Below the pieces are notes generated by a model, which ran no database searches, was not told the DNA's origin, and was given only the letters and a program-made list of their open reading frames with translations. From the NCBI GenBank assembly GCA_963821735.1, contig CAWGFK010000055.1:682001-746000 (forward strand): 64,000 nucleotides of DNA. The letters are read 5' to 3'. Shown here piece after piece: positions 37,331 through 47,200 of the stretch. Position 1 is the first letter of the stretch, and the number at the start of each line of letters is the position of its first letter. A program made the translations under genes and the position numbers. This stretch comes from Laspinema sp963821735 (GTDB taxonomy: Bacteria > Cyanobacteriota > Cyanobacteriia > Cyanobacteriales > Laspinemataceae).

Positions 37331-38592
37331 TCAGATTGGCAGAAAAAATCCTCGTAGTTGTGGGGGTGATTTACCTCACGGGAAGCTTATATAACATCGT
37401 TCCCGATGCCGTAGCCTCTCTCACTCAATACGGGGTTTATTTCATGAGTTTTTTGCTGCTGTTAGCGCGGTGGCGCAGAACGGTACGCACGGCAATGCGA
37501 AATCCGTTTCTGTGGATATTACTGACGATCGCTTTACTTTCGTTTTTGTGGTCGCCGTTTCCCAAGGATAGTCTGCGAAGTGGAATTGTCGCCTTTCAAA
37601 CGGCGTTCTTTTCCCTGTACGTGGCCTCCTGCTACAGTCTCAAAGAACAAATCCGGCTGATTGGTTTGGCCCTGGGGATCGTTATCGTTTTCAATCTATT
37701 TTATACCTTAGCCTTTCCGTCGCAAGCCATCCATACGGGGGAACATCAAGGCGCTTGGCGCGGCATTTTCGTTCATAAAAATATTCTGGCAGAAATTTCC
37801 ACCTACAGTGCCACCATCTTTTTATTCCTGCGGATGACAATGCGTCGGTTTAACTATCTGGCGTGGGGCGGTTTGTTGCTGTCGATCGCACTGCTGCTGC
37901 TCTCTACCTCCAAGACGGCATTGATGGTGTTTTTAACTCTTTTTATCCTCTTCCAGTTTTACAAAGGCTTGCGCTGGGAAAATCATCGCTCCATCATGAT
38001 CTTGAATATCACAATCTTTTTATTTGGCGCAATGTCCATACTGTTGGTCAGTAATGCAGCCACCATTTTGCAGAGTATGGGAAAAGATCTGACGCTCACG
38101 GGTCGAACGGAAATTTGGGAGGGAGCGATCGCGCGAATTGAACAGCGACCTTGGTTGGGATACGGACGCGACGCCTTCTGGCATCCCAAAAGTAATTTGC
38201 CCGAGGCGATCGGGGAAGAAATTGGGGAAAATTACGTGCCGCCTCACGCTCATAATGGCTTCGTCAATTTGGCGTGCGATCTCGGTACGATCGGCTTAAG
38301 CTTTTTTATCCTCAGCTACTTGCTGGCATTTGTCCGCGCCTACCATCGCGTGCGTCTGACGCGCAGTCCCGAAGATCTGTGGCCTCTAGTTTACTTGTCG
38401 TTTTTATTACTGTACAACCTCACTGAAAGTTCGATATTGAGTCACAACTCAATTCTGTGGGCGACTTATATGATGGCGGCTCTATCTTTGGGGCCGATTC
38501 CAATCGCTTCTCCCGTGGGCGATCGCGAACCCCCCGCCCCTTCTAAACCCGCTCTCATCCCCGATCAACTGACCGATTACTCTCAAATTTAA
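37318..38592 (+). CDS. O-antigen ligase/polymerase-like protein (Wzy)
   Basis: A 424-residue membrane protein with about 10-12 helices and one large periplasmic loop holding GRTEIWEGAIARIEQRPWLGYG and PPHAHNGFVNLACDLGTIG, the conserved Wzy_C (O-antigen ligase) pattern with its His. In this cluster it is the best candidate for the repeat-unit polymerase. Its ATG overlaps the 3' end of the GT2 gene. The C-terminal tail is Pro-rich and cytoplasmic. Confidence 0.87.
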   Translation: MAELVRLAEKILVVVGVIYLTGSLYNIVPDAVASLTQYGVYFMSFLLLLARWRRTVRTAMRNPFLWILLTIALLSFLWSPFPKDSLRSGIVAFQTAFFSLYVASCYSLKEQIRLIGLALGIVIVFNLFYTLAFPSQAIHTGEHQGAWRGIFVHKNILAEISTYSATIFLFLRMTMRRFNYLAWGGLLLSIALLLLSTSKTALMVFLTLFILFQFYKGLRWENHRSIMILNITIFLFGAMSILLVSNAATILQSMGKDLTLTGRTEIWEGAIARIEQRPWLGYGRDAFWHPKSNLPEAIGEEIGENYVPPHAHNGFVNLACDLGTIGLSFFILSYLLAFVRAYHRVRLTRSPEDLWPLVYLSFLLLYNLTESSILSHNSILWATYMMAALSLGPIPIASPVGDREPPAPSKPALIPDQLTDYSQI

Positions 38593-38605
38593 GGAGATCT
38601 AACGG

Positions 38606-39733
38606 ATGCCAAAAATTGCAATTTTTCTCAGCGATCTCGATGGCGGTGGAGCCGAGCGCGTGATGCTCAATTTAGCCTCGGGTTTTGCCTTGCAAAATAT
38701 GGATGTAGACTTACTTTTAGTCCGAGTTGAAGGACCGTATGTGGCTCAAATTCCCCCGGAAGTGCGCTTAGTTCCGTTGAAAGGAGGAAGCTTGTTGCGG
38801 AGTCTCCCGGCTCTGGTGAGCTACCTGAAACGGGAGCGCCCGCAAGTGCTGCTGTCGGCATTAGAAGATACCAATATGGTGGCACTATGGGCGCGATCGC
38901 TCTCGGGAATTTCCACCCAAACAATTGTCACCGTCCACAATACTTTATCCCGAGAATCCCGCCACGCTACCACCCTCAAACGCAAGTTCGTTCCCTATCT
39001 ACTCCCCTGGTTGTATCCGATGGCGGATGCGGTGGTTTGCGTCTCGGAAGGGGTGGCTTCCGATTTGGAAAATATCGGTTTATCGGCCAACTCACTGCAA
39101 GTTATTTACAATCCGATCGTCACGCCACAATTGCGAAAGCAACTTCAAGAACCCTTGGACGATCCGTGGTTTGCTCCGGGAGAACCGCCCGTAATTGTAG
39201 GGGTGGGACGGCTGAACCCACAGAAGGATTTTCCCACATTAATCCGAGGGTTTGCGAAATTGCGAGAACGACAACCCGCCCGATTGCTATTGCTCGGAGA
39301 AGGGGAGGAACGCGATCGCTTGGAATCTTTGGTGGAAGAATTGGGGATAAGCGAAGATGTGACGCTACCCGGTTTTGTTGCCAATCCATATCCGTATATG
39401 GCGCGATCGGCTGTGTTGGTTCTCTCTTCGGCTTGGGAAGGATTTGGGAATGTCTTGGTCGAAGCAATGGCAGCGGGAACGCCAGTGGTGGCGACCAATT
39501 GCCCCAGTGGGCCAGCAGAAATTTTAGCCAATGGAGAATATGGAACGTTAGTGGAGGTGGGCGATAGTGAGGGAATGGCAACAGCGATCGCCCAAACTCT
39601 CACTGAGGCTTCAAATCCACAGCGCTTGCAAAACAGAGCGCAGGAATTTTCCCTGGAAAAGGCGATCGCGCAGTATCAGAAATTATTCAATTTGCAGGCC
39701 AACCCGGGCGCGATGCTCCCTCGGCAAGCCTAA
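38606..39733 (+). CDS. Glycosyltransferase family 4 (second)
   Basis: A 375-residue GT-B enzyme: LSDLDGGGAERVMLNLA at the N-terminus (typical of GT4 enzymes), VGVGRLNPQKDF opening the C-terminal domain, and SSAWEGFGNVLVEAMAAGTPVV with the E-x7-E signature (about 281-289). AAGGAG precedes the ATG, which is 13 bases after the polymerase stop. It probably adds a hexose to the growing repeat unit; donor and acceptor are unknown. Confidence 0.9.
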   Translation: MPKIAIFLSDLDGGGAERVMLNLASGFALQNMDVDLLLVRVEGPYVAQIPPEVRLVPLKGGSLLRSLPALVSYLKRERPQVLLSALEDTNMVALWARSLSGISTQTIVTVHNTLSRESRHATTLKRKFVPYLLPWLYPMADAVVCVSEGVASDLENIGLSANSLQVIYNPIVTPQLRKQLQEPLDDPWFAPGEPPVIVGVGRLNPQKDFPTLIRGFAKLRERQPARLLLLGEGEERDRLESLVEELGISEDVTLPGFVANPYPYMARSAVLVLSSAWEGFGNVLVEAMAAGTPVVATNCPSGPAEILANGEYGTLVEVGDSEGMATAIAQTLTEASNPQRLQNRAQEFSLEKAIAQYQKLFNLQANPGAMLPRQA

Positions 39734-39831
39734 TCCTTCAATCCCATAACAAGCATTTTTTCCCCGATTCAGCACCGCTCGCTCCTCCATCTTTTTAATC
39801 CAATTCAAACCCTTTTAAATCCCATTGACTT

Positions 39832-40437
39832 ATGTTAGAAGAATTTAAAGCCGATCTTGATCGCTACGTGCTGATGGACGAACAACCCTGGTGGCTGCTG
39901 CTGTTGACCAAGCAGTCGTTATGGGCGATCGCGCAATATCGTTTTAGTCGCTGGGTGCATTTTCACGTTCGCATTCCCGGCATTCGCCTGCTGTTAAAAA
40001 TCATTTGTGCGGTTTGGCAAAAGTTGATAGAAATTATCACGGGTAGTGAATTGCCCAACCGCACCGAAATCGGCAAAGGTCTTTACATTCCCCATGCCAA
40101 TGGCATCTTCATTCATTGCGATGTCAAGATTGGAGACTACTGTAATTTACATCAACAGGTTGCGATCGGGGTGGCAGGACGCGGAGAAAAAGAAGGATGT
40201 CCCACCCTAGGCGATCGCGTGTTTGTCGGCCCTGGCGCTAAAATTTTCGGGGCGATTTCCATCGGCAATGATGTGGCAATTGGGGCGAATGCAGTGGTGA
40301 CTAAAGATTTACCCGATCGCGCTGTGGCTGTTGGCGTTCCCGGAGAAATTATTAGCGATAAAGGTTCGGAAGATTTTATGGTCTATCGCGAGGCGAGCGA
40401 GTCCACTCTAGAGGTTCCCACACATGAAATCAATTAA
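39832..40437 (+). CDS. Left-handed beta-helix acetyltransferase (CysE/WcaB-like)
   Basis: A 201-residue hexapeptide-repeat acyltransferase. An N-terminal helical part with Trp-rich hydrophobic helices (about 15-65) is followed by hexapeptide repeats: TEIGKGLYIPHANGIFIHCDVKIGDYC, IGNDVAIGANAVVTKDL and AVGVPGEII. Serine acetyltransferases share this shape, but membership of the EPS locus and the membrane-near N-terminus favour O-acetylation of the polysaccharide. The 3' end overlaps the next start by 14 bases. Confidence 0.85.
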   Translation: MLEEFKADLDRYVLMDEQPWWLLLLTKQSLWAIAQYRFSRWVHFHVRIPGIRLLLKIICAVWQKLIEIITGSELPNRTEIGKGLYIPHANGIFIHCDVKIGDYCNLHQQVAIGVAGRGEKEGCPTLGDRVFVGPGAKIFGAISIGNDVAIGANAVVTKDLPDRAVAVGVPGEIISDKGSEDFMVYREASESTLEVPTHEIN

Positions 40438-42712
40438 AACTCGCAACTTATTCTATCTTGCCGGTGCCGCGATCGCGTTGGTGGTCGCAATGTCGGCTAC
40501 CGATTTATTTTCCCTCCCCAGCAAGCGTTCGACTAGAGCGATCGCCACTGATAGCACTCTGTTTACCACCACTACTGAGGAACTCTACGAATGGAAATCG
40601 GTTAAGATTGGCGGCGGGGGTTTTGTCACGGGCATCGCGCTTCCCCCCAAACAACCCCAGGTTCCATACATTCGCACTGATGTGGGTGGCGCGTTTCGCT
40701 GGCAGCCGGAAACCCAAAGTTGGGTACAATTACTGCGAGGGGATAATGTCCCGGAGACGGTCTCTCGCAGTATCGAAAGCATTGCGATCGCGCCGCAAGA
40801 CCCTAACATTGTCTACCTGGCCGCCGGTGCTTATACCCAGGTGAAAAATCAACAAGTGCCCGGATCGATGCTCAAGTCGCGCGATCGTGGCAATACCTGG
40901 GAATTGCTCGACCTCTCGGTACCGATGGGGGGTAACGAATATTGGCGGTGGACGGGAGAGCGTCTCGCCATAGACCCCAACAACAGCAATATCGTCTATT
41001 TTGGCTCGCGTTTAAATGGGTTGTGGCGCACTGAAGATGGCGGGGAAACCTGGACTCAGATCGATCCGGCGATGGTTCCCTTGGGCGAACCTCACCCGGA
41101 AAGCCAACAACGTGCGGGAGTTACCTACGTGACTTTCGACCCTCACTCCAGTGCGATCGCCGGGAAAACAACCACGATCTACGCCGGGGTCTCGGGTCGG
41201 GGAATTTATCGCACGATCAACGGCGGTACCACCTGGGAACTGCTCACCAATGGCCCCTCCACAGATCTGGTGCCGCAACAAGGTGCGGTCAATACTAACC
41301 AAGAATTAATCGCCACTTTCTATAAAAATCAAAAAGATCCTGGTGGTGCAGTGTGGAAATTCTCGCCCACGGGATGGCAGAATATTACCCCAGAACCGGG
41401 TAAAAATTACGCGGGCGTTACCGTTGACCCCAACAACCCGAATTCGATCTTTGTCCTCACTTATCCCATGACTCCGAAGCAAATCTATCGTTCTGAGGAT
41501 GGCGGTGCCAGTTGGGTGAGTTTAAATAATCAGTTAGATAAACTCTCTTGGTGGCCGAAATGGAGTTTTTGGACCCTTTCTGGCGGCATTGCTCTGTCAC
41601 CTCTCGATGGCGGCGATCGGGTTTGGCTCACCAATGGGATTGGTGTTTGGAAAACGGACAACAAGGGCGATGCCACCGTCAACTGGTCTGCTACTGTCAA
41701 TGGTCTGGAAGAAACGGTTACTTTTGATGCCGTCAGTACCCCCAACGGGGCCAGTCTGATTACGGCGATCGCCGATTTTGATGGATTTCGCCACGACTCT
41801 TTATCTGATTTCCCCCAAAGTAATCATGGCAAAGAGGTGTTTAACACCACCACTAGCATTGACTACAGTAGCGGCAATCCTAACTTTATCGTTTCTGTCG
41901 GTGCCACTCAACACAATTTTGCAGTCAGTCGAGCCGGATTTTCTACAGATAATGGCAGAAACTGGCAGCAATTTGCTTCCCTGGAAACCGAAACTCATCC
42001 CGAAGAACTGGTGTTTGGAAATGTGGCGGTCTCTGCTACCAATCCGGATAATATTGTCTGGCAGCCTAGCTATGAAGCGCCTACTTATTTTACCACTGAT
42101 CGGGGCGTAACTTGGCAAAAAGCTCGTCTGTTGACCGGGGAAGAAATGGGAGCGGGAGCGCATACCCATTTGTGGAATCCACAGCAGGCATTAGCGGCAG
42201 ATGCACTCAGGGGTGGGACGTTTTATCTCTACAATCACCTCAAAGGCGGAATGTTTCGCACGGATGACGGTGGCGAAACCTGGCAAAGGGTCAATCAAAC
42301 GTTGCCGGAGGGGGTTTGGGATGGTGCTAATGTGAAGGCAGCACCGGGTCTGGCGGGTGAGCTATGGGTGAGTTTGAAGGAGAAGGGGTTGTATCGCTCT
42401 AGTAATTTTGGAGAAGCGTTTGTCCAGGTGGAAAATGTTGAGGCAGCGCGAGTGGTGGGATTTGGCAAAGCAGCACCCGGGGTGAGTCATCCGACGGTTT
42501 ACATTCAGGGAAAAGTGGCAGGCGATCGCGGTATTTTCCGCTCGACGGATTTAGGGGCGAGTTGGATGAAAATCGCTGAAAATCCGAAGGGTTACTATGA
42601 AGAAGCACGGGTGTTGGTGGGAGATATGAATGTCTTCGGACGAGTATTTTTGGGAACGGTTGGCAATGGATTTATTTATGGAGAATCCAGAGATTTGGCA
42701 AATGAATCGTGA
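40424..42712 (+). CDS. GH74-like exported glycosidase with Asp-box repeats
   Basis: A 762-residue protein with a signal anchor (about 7-30). The start of the mature part, WKSVKIGGGGFVTGIALPP and YIRTDVGGAFRW, follows the GH74 (xyloglucanase/oligoxyloglucan hydrolase) pattern. About nine Asp-box motifs follow (SRDRGNTW, TEDGGETW, TINGGTTW, SEDGGASW, STDNGRNW, TTDRGVTW, RTDDGGETW and weaker ones), expected for two seven-bladed propellers. Catalytic residues cannot be assigned by eye. At the end of an EPS operon and overlapping the acetyltransferase gene, it may trim or release the polymer rather than digest plant xyloglucan. Confidence 0.8.
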   Translation: MKSIKTRNLFYLAGAAIALVVAMSATDLFSLPSKRSTRAIATDSTLFTTTTEELYEWKSVKIGGGGFVTGIALPPKQPQVPYIRTDVGGAFRWQPETQSWVQLLRGDNVPETVSRSIESIAIAPQDPNIVYLAAGAYTQVKNQQVPGSMLKSRDRGNTWELLDLSVPMGGNEYWRWTGERLAIDPNNSNIVYFGSRLNGLWRTEDGGETWTQIDPAMVPLGEPHPESQQRAGVTYVTFDPHSSAIAGKTTTIYAGVSGRGIYRTINGGTTWELLTNGPSTDLVPQQGAVNTNQELIATFYKNQKDPGGAVWKFSPTGWQNITPEPGKNYAGVTVDPNNPNSIFVLTYPMTPKQIYRSEDGGASWVSLNNQLDKLSWWPKWSFWTLSGGIALSPLDGGDRVWLTNGIGVWKTDNKGDATVNWSATVNGLEETVTFDAVSTPNGASLITAIADFDGFRHDSLSDFPQSNHGKEVFNTTTSIDYSSGNPNFIVSVGATQHNFAVSRAGFSTDNGRNWQQFASLETETHPEELVFGNVAVSATNPDNIVWQPSYEAPTYFTTDRGVTWQKARLLTGEEMGAGAHTHLWNPQQALAADALRGGTFYLYNHLKGGMFRTDDGGETWQRVNQTLPEGVWDGANVKAAPGLAGELWVSLKEKGLYRSSNFGEAFVQVENVEAARVVGFGKAAPGVSHPTVYIQGKVAGDRGIFRSTDLGASWMKIAENPKGYYEEARVLVGDMNVFGRVFLGTVGNGFIYGESRDLANES

Positions 42713-42782
42713 AGTTTGAGGGCGATCGCACCCACAATTTATCGGGAGCATCTCATTTGGGAAAAGAGACCTAACCCCCCAA

Positions 42783-42807
42783 CCCCCTTCCCTCAGAGGG
42801 AAGGGGG
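42783..42807. terminator. GC-rich hairpin after the EPS operon
   Basis: CCCCCTTCCCTC and its complement GAGGGAAGGGGG form a 12-bp stem with a one-base loop, with no T-tract. The same kind of sequence (aacccccttccct...) is a widespread cyanobacterial intergenic repeat. It may end the EPS transcript. Confidence 0.5.
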
Positions 42808-42819
42808 AGCCGGAAGGGC

Positions 42820-43611
42820 GGGCGTTGCACATTTATAGTATGATTCCATTGGACAGGGTTCAATTCCTTCAATTGGGGAGGGGTATAGTCCTATGTTTCA
42901 GGTAGTACAGAAGCAATCTGATAGAAATCGTTAACATTTCTACAGATTTTGAATAACATAAAGTTTTTCTCGTATTTACGGGCTAGATAATGTCTTAATC
43001 GCGTGTTTTCTCCTTCTACCCGAGTCATGGAGGGCTTGCTAACTATAGGGTCAAGTTCATCAATAAATTGAGGATAAACTGCATAGCCATCCGTTACATA
43101 GAAGAAACACCGCCAACCTCCAATAATTTTCCATAACGGTTTAAATGTTGCTTTGGATTTATCCCCGACCACAAAAGCTAAAATACCGGGAAATCTTTTG
43201 TCTACAGCGGTCCAGACCCAGACTTTATGTTTTTTTTACCCACATAAGTCTGTAACTCATCAACTTGGGAGACTTCAGGTATTTCTTCATAATCTGGGTC
43301 TGGTGGTAAACTCTTAGCCGCAGCTTTGACCCAATTGATAACCGTGTTATGACAAACTCCAGTTAGTCTTTCTATCCGTCGAAACCCATTCCCTTCAACA
43401 TAGAGATGTAAACAGTGTCGTTTAACTTCTTCGGGATAACCTGTTGGAGAATAGACCTCGATAAATTGACGACCACAATCCTTACATATATGGTTCTGTT
43501 TTCCTCTCTTCACGCCATTTTTACTGATATTGCTGGACTGACACTTAGGACAAATCATATTCTCTAGGGGTACGGACTCCCTCTCTATCATACCATAAAT
43601 GTGCAATGCCC
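42820..43611 (-). mobile_element. IS1-like insertion sequence, about 0.79 kb
   Basis: The left end (from 42820) GGGCGTTGCACATTTAT and the right end read on the other strand (from 43611) GGGCATTGCACATTTAT form terminal inverted repeats of about 24 bases with two mismatches. The element length fits IS1. It carries one transposase in two frames with an A-AAA-AAC slip site. No clear 8-9 bp target duplication is seen. It lies just upstream of a truncated CHAT gene and probably disrupted it. Confidence 0.82.
42891..43558 (-). CDS. IS1-family transposase, -1 frameshift fusion
   Basis: Frame one (ATG 43558, MICPKCQSSNISKNGVKRG) is InsA-like: a CxxC...CxxC zinc ribbon (CPKC, CKDC) and a helix-turn-helix (RIERLTGVCHNTVINWVK), then the start of the catalytic part with VDELQTYVGKKN. 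It stops near 43205. Frame two (GDKSKATFKPLWKII ... VEGENTRLRHYLARKYEK) is the InsB-like catalytic remainder to 42891. The change happens on eight A residues (43230-43237 on plus) reading A-AAA-AAC in frame, the classical IS1 slippery heptamer. A -1 slip gives KKKHKVWVWTAVDKR, as in IS1 transposases. Confidence 0.82.
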
Positions 43612-43647
43612 AAGACTTAGCTATTTTCCTGGGTCCCGGACATATTT

Positions 43648-44250
43648 TTGATGAATATCAGCATATTTCATACCCCCCCAAAAACTGCTGTAGTTTTTTA
43701 TTCTTACACTCAAAACAGCCTGGAAATTTGGCGGGTCAGCGAGAGAGGCATTGAAGGCTACAGCAAACAAAACATATCGGCAGAACAAATTACAGAAGGA
43801 GTAATTAGCTTAAGAAACTCAATGGCATTAACTGCTTTACGGCGTTCGCGCTTACCGAGATTGAATGCAGAGCAAGAAACTTCATCGGTGGCTGTGACTC
43901 CTTCACCATTGCGAGAGAGTGCAATTGCCAACCTGACTCAAATTTTATTACCCGGTTTAATTGCCGCTGCTTTGAGTGAAGTAGAACATCTAAATTGTAG
44001 TACCCGTGTTAGAAATTGGGACGGTTCCTTACGCGATTCTCAAACCGTTTGGCGATGAAACTTACCTAATTGATAAAATGTCTATCTCGATTGCTCCTAG
44101 TCTATTCGATGTGGCTGAACCGAATACCTATTGGGGAATGGGATATGAATCTCCGTAGTGGGCAATCCTTACCTTCCAGGGAGCAGCGATTGGTTCGTTC
44201 CTTACAATGGGTACGTCCGCGTCCGTTTACCAATTGCCTCCTTCAAGTAG
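43648..44250 (+). pseudogene. CHAT-domain protein remnant, multiply frameshifted
   Basis: Pieces in three frames read like the start of a CHAT (caspase-like) domain: PPKTAVVFYSYTQNSLEIWRV, then (from about 44005) VLEIGTVPYAILKPFGDETYLIDKMSISIAPS, then VVGNPYLPGSSDWFVP to a stop at 44250. The catalytic His and Cys motifs are absent, as the sequence ends before them. The upstream part is cut by the IS1-like element and the downstream part by the divergent eCIS-core gene boundary. A relative with intact catalytic residues is at 59572. Confidence 0.65.
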
Positions 44251-44288
44251 ATGGGTCAAAGGGAAATCCGTTCGTGCAGTCGAGTAGT

Positions 44289-47200
44289 TCATTTATTGAA
44301 CAATTTTAAGCTTATTTTATTCAATTCATTGAGCCTTACTTTCCATTCCACCTGATAATCATATTGAGATGTGGTATCTGCTTTATCAGTCGCTAAATCA
44401 TATTTAGGAACAGCAGATTTAGCGTCTTCACCATATCTCCGATCCCAAATGATTTGACGAGTAATTCCGTTAGCGATAACAGGTGGAATGGCTGGATATG
44501 CACTCGCAATAAACATGGCTATGGTTGTTGCATCATTAACAATCAAATTGCGTTGTTTTTCAAACTTTTCTTGTGCCTCCTGGTATTTCTTAAGCTCCTC
44601 CTTTGTTATTGCATCCGAAGACTTTTTATCTTCTTCAATGGGTATTTGTTCTTTATGCAAGTTTTGTTCTGATGCAACACCGATTTGACTCATGACGCTA
44701 GTCAGTTGATCTCCTAATGCAACATTAACAGGATGGGTACTAGCAATTTCATTTATGTGAGTCGATGCTTTAAATGGATTTGATGGATTCTTTTTAGCAT
44801 CAAAACCTTGTATGCTACTGATGAGAGACCGAGTATATCGTGAAATGGGCGAAAGAATCTTCGCTGTATTATTATTCACTTTTAATGCTTTTTTCATTTC
44901 CCTTTGCATTGCTATTAATTCTTTTACAGCAGCATCTAAATTTTTCTTTGCTTCAAGAGCAAGTGGTTTGTCTTTTTCCTCCCTGGAAACAAGTAAGGTC
45001 AATGCTGGTTCAGCCAAAATTTCTATTTCTTTAGTTTTTTTCAGAATGCTATCTGCAAGTTCTATAAGTTGTGGGTTTTCATTTTTATCCGACTCTTTAG
45101 CTACTTCTATTACTCTAGAAATACTCTCACTATGATGTTTGTAGCTAACCTTCTCAGCCAGACGATAAGCTGAACCACCTAATATCTGGAAACTTGGAGC
45201 GTCATCTGTGTCTTTAGGTACTTGTAATCCAACGACACTTACTTCCATACTGTTTTTAGGAAGTTTTTTGCGCCCAAAGTCAGGTGCAGGTTGATTGTCT
45301 TCTCTTTTTGTCAAAGTATTATACAGCTTTACAAGTTCAGTAATCTGCTCTTGGTCAATCATCTGAGTAATTTCTTCTTCTGTTATTTGTGAATTCCCTG
45401 TTTTTAATTCAGCTATAGCCCATTTTCTTATACGTTTCTCAATACTAATCTTGCTATAATCAAGTTTACTACCACTGTCCACTTGATCGCGTGCGCTACT
45501 GATACGATTGCTGCGATCGTATATTGGCTCCAGTCCTTTTGCTTCTTGTCCCTCTGGAAGAAACTGATCTAAAAAGTTTTTCTCTGGTCCCAAAGCGTAC
45601 ACCAAAAGATTACCTAAAACCGACTTACCTGTTGTGTCTGCAACTACTTTTTCTTTATCAATCTTTACACTTTTAAATCTGTCTGTAATTAACTGAAATT
45701 CATATTTATCATGAGGCTCTAAATTTTCGGCTAATTTCTTACCTTTCGCATTATCAGTACCTTCCAGAAAAGGAATATCTTCTAAAGATTTAGCAATCCA
45801 TTTCAAGTCAGCAAATTCCGTTAGTTCCCGTGCGTATGTCGTTACAGCATCAATTCCTGCATTAGGGCCTACCAGGACTATTACTGGCTTGGAGTTATTG
45901 GTCTTTGTGAATTTTGTAAATGTTGTCTTCAATTGCTCAATTGAACGTTGGAATTCATCTAAAGACATTACTCTTGGAAGACTTATTGTTGCGTTATCTT
46001 CCTTGGGCAAACTCTTATTTGCTTGCTCTATTTTATCGTAACCCTCTGGTTTTGCATGAGGCCCAATCCCGATCGCCAGAATCACATTTTTTGCTGCGAT
46101 CGGATTCTGCTTATCGTCTTCAAACTCAATCTGGTAGACACTATCAACTAATTTTGGCTTTTTCTTAATCCTGGAGGGTTCTCTGTGTATGTTTAAACCC
46201 TCTGATTTAAGGACTGTCTCTACCCACTCTGAAAAAGATCCAGCCCCAGTCCTTGCTGCCAATTCTTGCCCCAATTCTGGTGGTCGATCGGGAACAATTT
46301 GTGACATCGGATGATTAATTTTCCCGGGACCTCTTTCTCCTGCCCAAGGTTGATCGGGACCAATCACTAAAATTGTCTTTCCTTTCAGATTTTCGATATT
46401 CTCCTGAATATAGTAGGCTGTCGTCGCACCCGCACCGATAAATACATAGTCATATTTCGACGTTATTTCATAGTTATTATCATTTTGTCTAACAAAAAAC
46501 TTCTTACCTTTTCCTTGGTGTTGTACACGATAATTCCACCTTCCTTTCTCGTCAGATGAAGCTTTTACAATTGAGAAAAACTTTTTATCTTTTATTCGAT
46601 TAACTATTGTTCCGACTGGAACATCTGGGCCGATTTTTCGGCGAATCGTCGAGGTATTCTGCTGCACCACATGGGTCAACTCATGTGCAAGCAACTCCTG
46701 TCCCCCACGACTCCCCGGCTGATATGCTCCCTGCCGAAAAAACACATCCTGCCCCGTGGTAAATGCTTGCGCCTGAATCGACCTTGCCAACCCATCCGCC
46801 TGTCCCCCGGTATGCACGCGCACGCCGCTAAAATCTGCGCCAAACTCTCGCTCCATCGGCTCTTTCACCGATGGCGACAACCGCTGGCCCCCACCTCTAG
46901 CTTGGTTTAACTGGCCTTCCCATTCACTCGAAACGTCTCCACCTTCCCCGCCCAATGCCTGAATGGAGATTTTCCGCTGTACGGGATTAGATTCACTGCT
47001 GTTGAAATTGACCTGGGGTGCTTGAATGCGATTGACGACTTGCCGCGCTACCCGGTCAGCCTCTTCCTCGTATTTATCCCCCGCTGCACCGACGGTCAGT
47101 TTGGCTTGGATAGGAAAACGTGGCGTGGATGGGGGCGTGGGTGGAACGGCTGAGAATCGAGCAAAACTATCTTGATGTTTCCGTTGAATCTTGTGCTGAT

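Noticed and set aside
39120..39603. Two minus-strand frames of about 150 codons in the second GT4 gene
   Set aside because: They lie wholly inside a well-supported glycosyltransferase gene and have no family marks.
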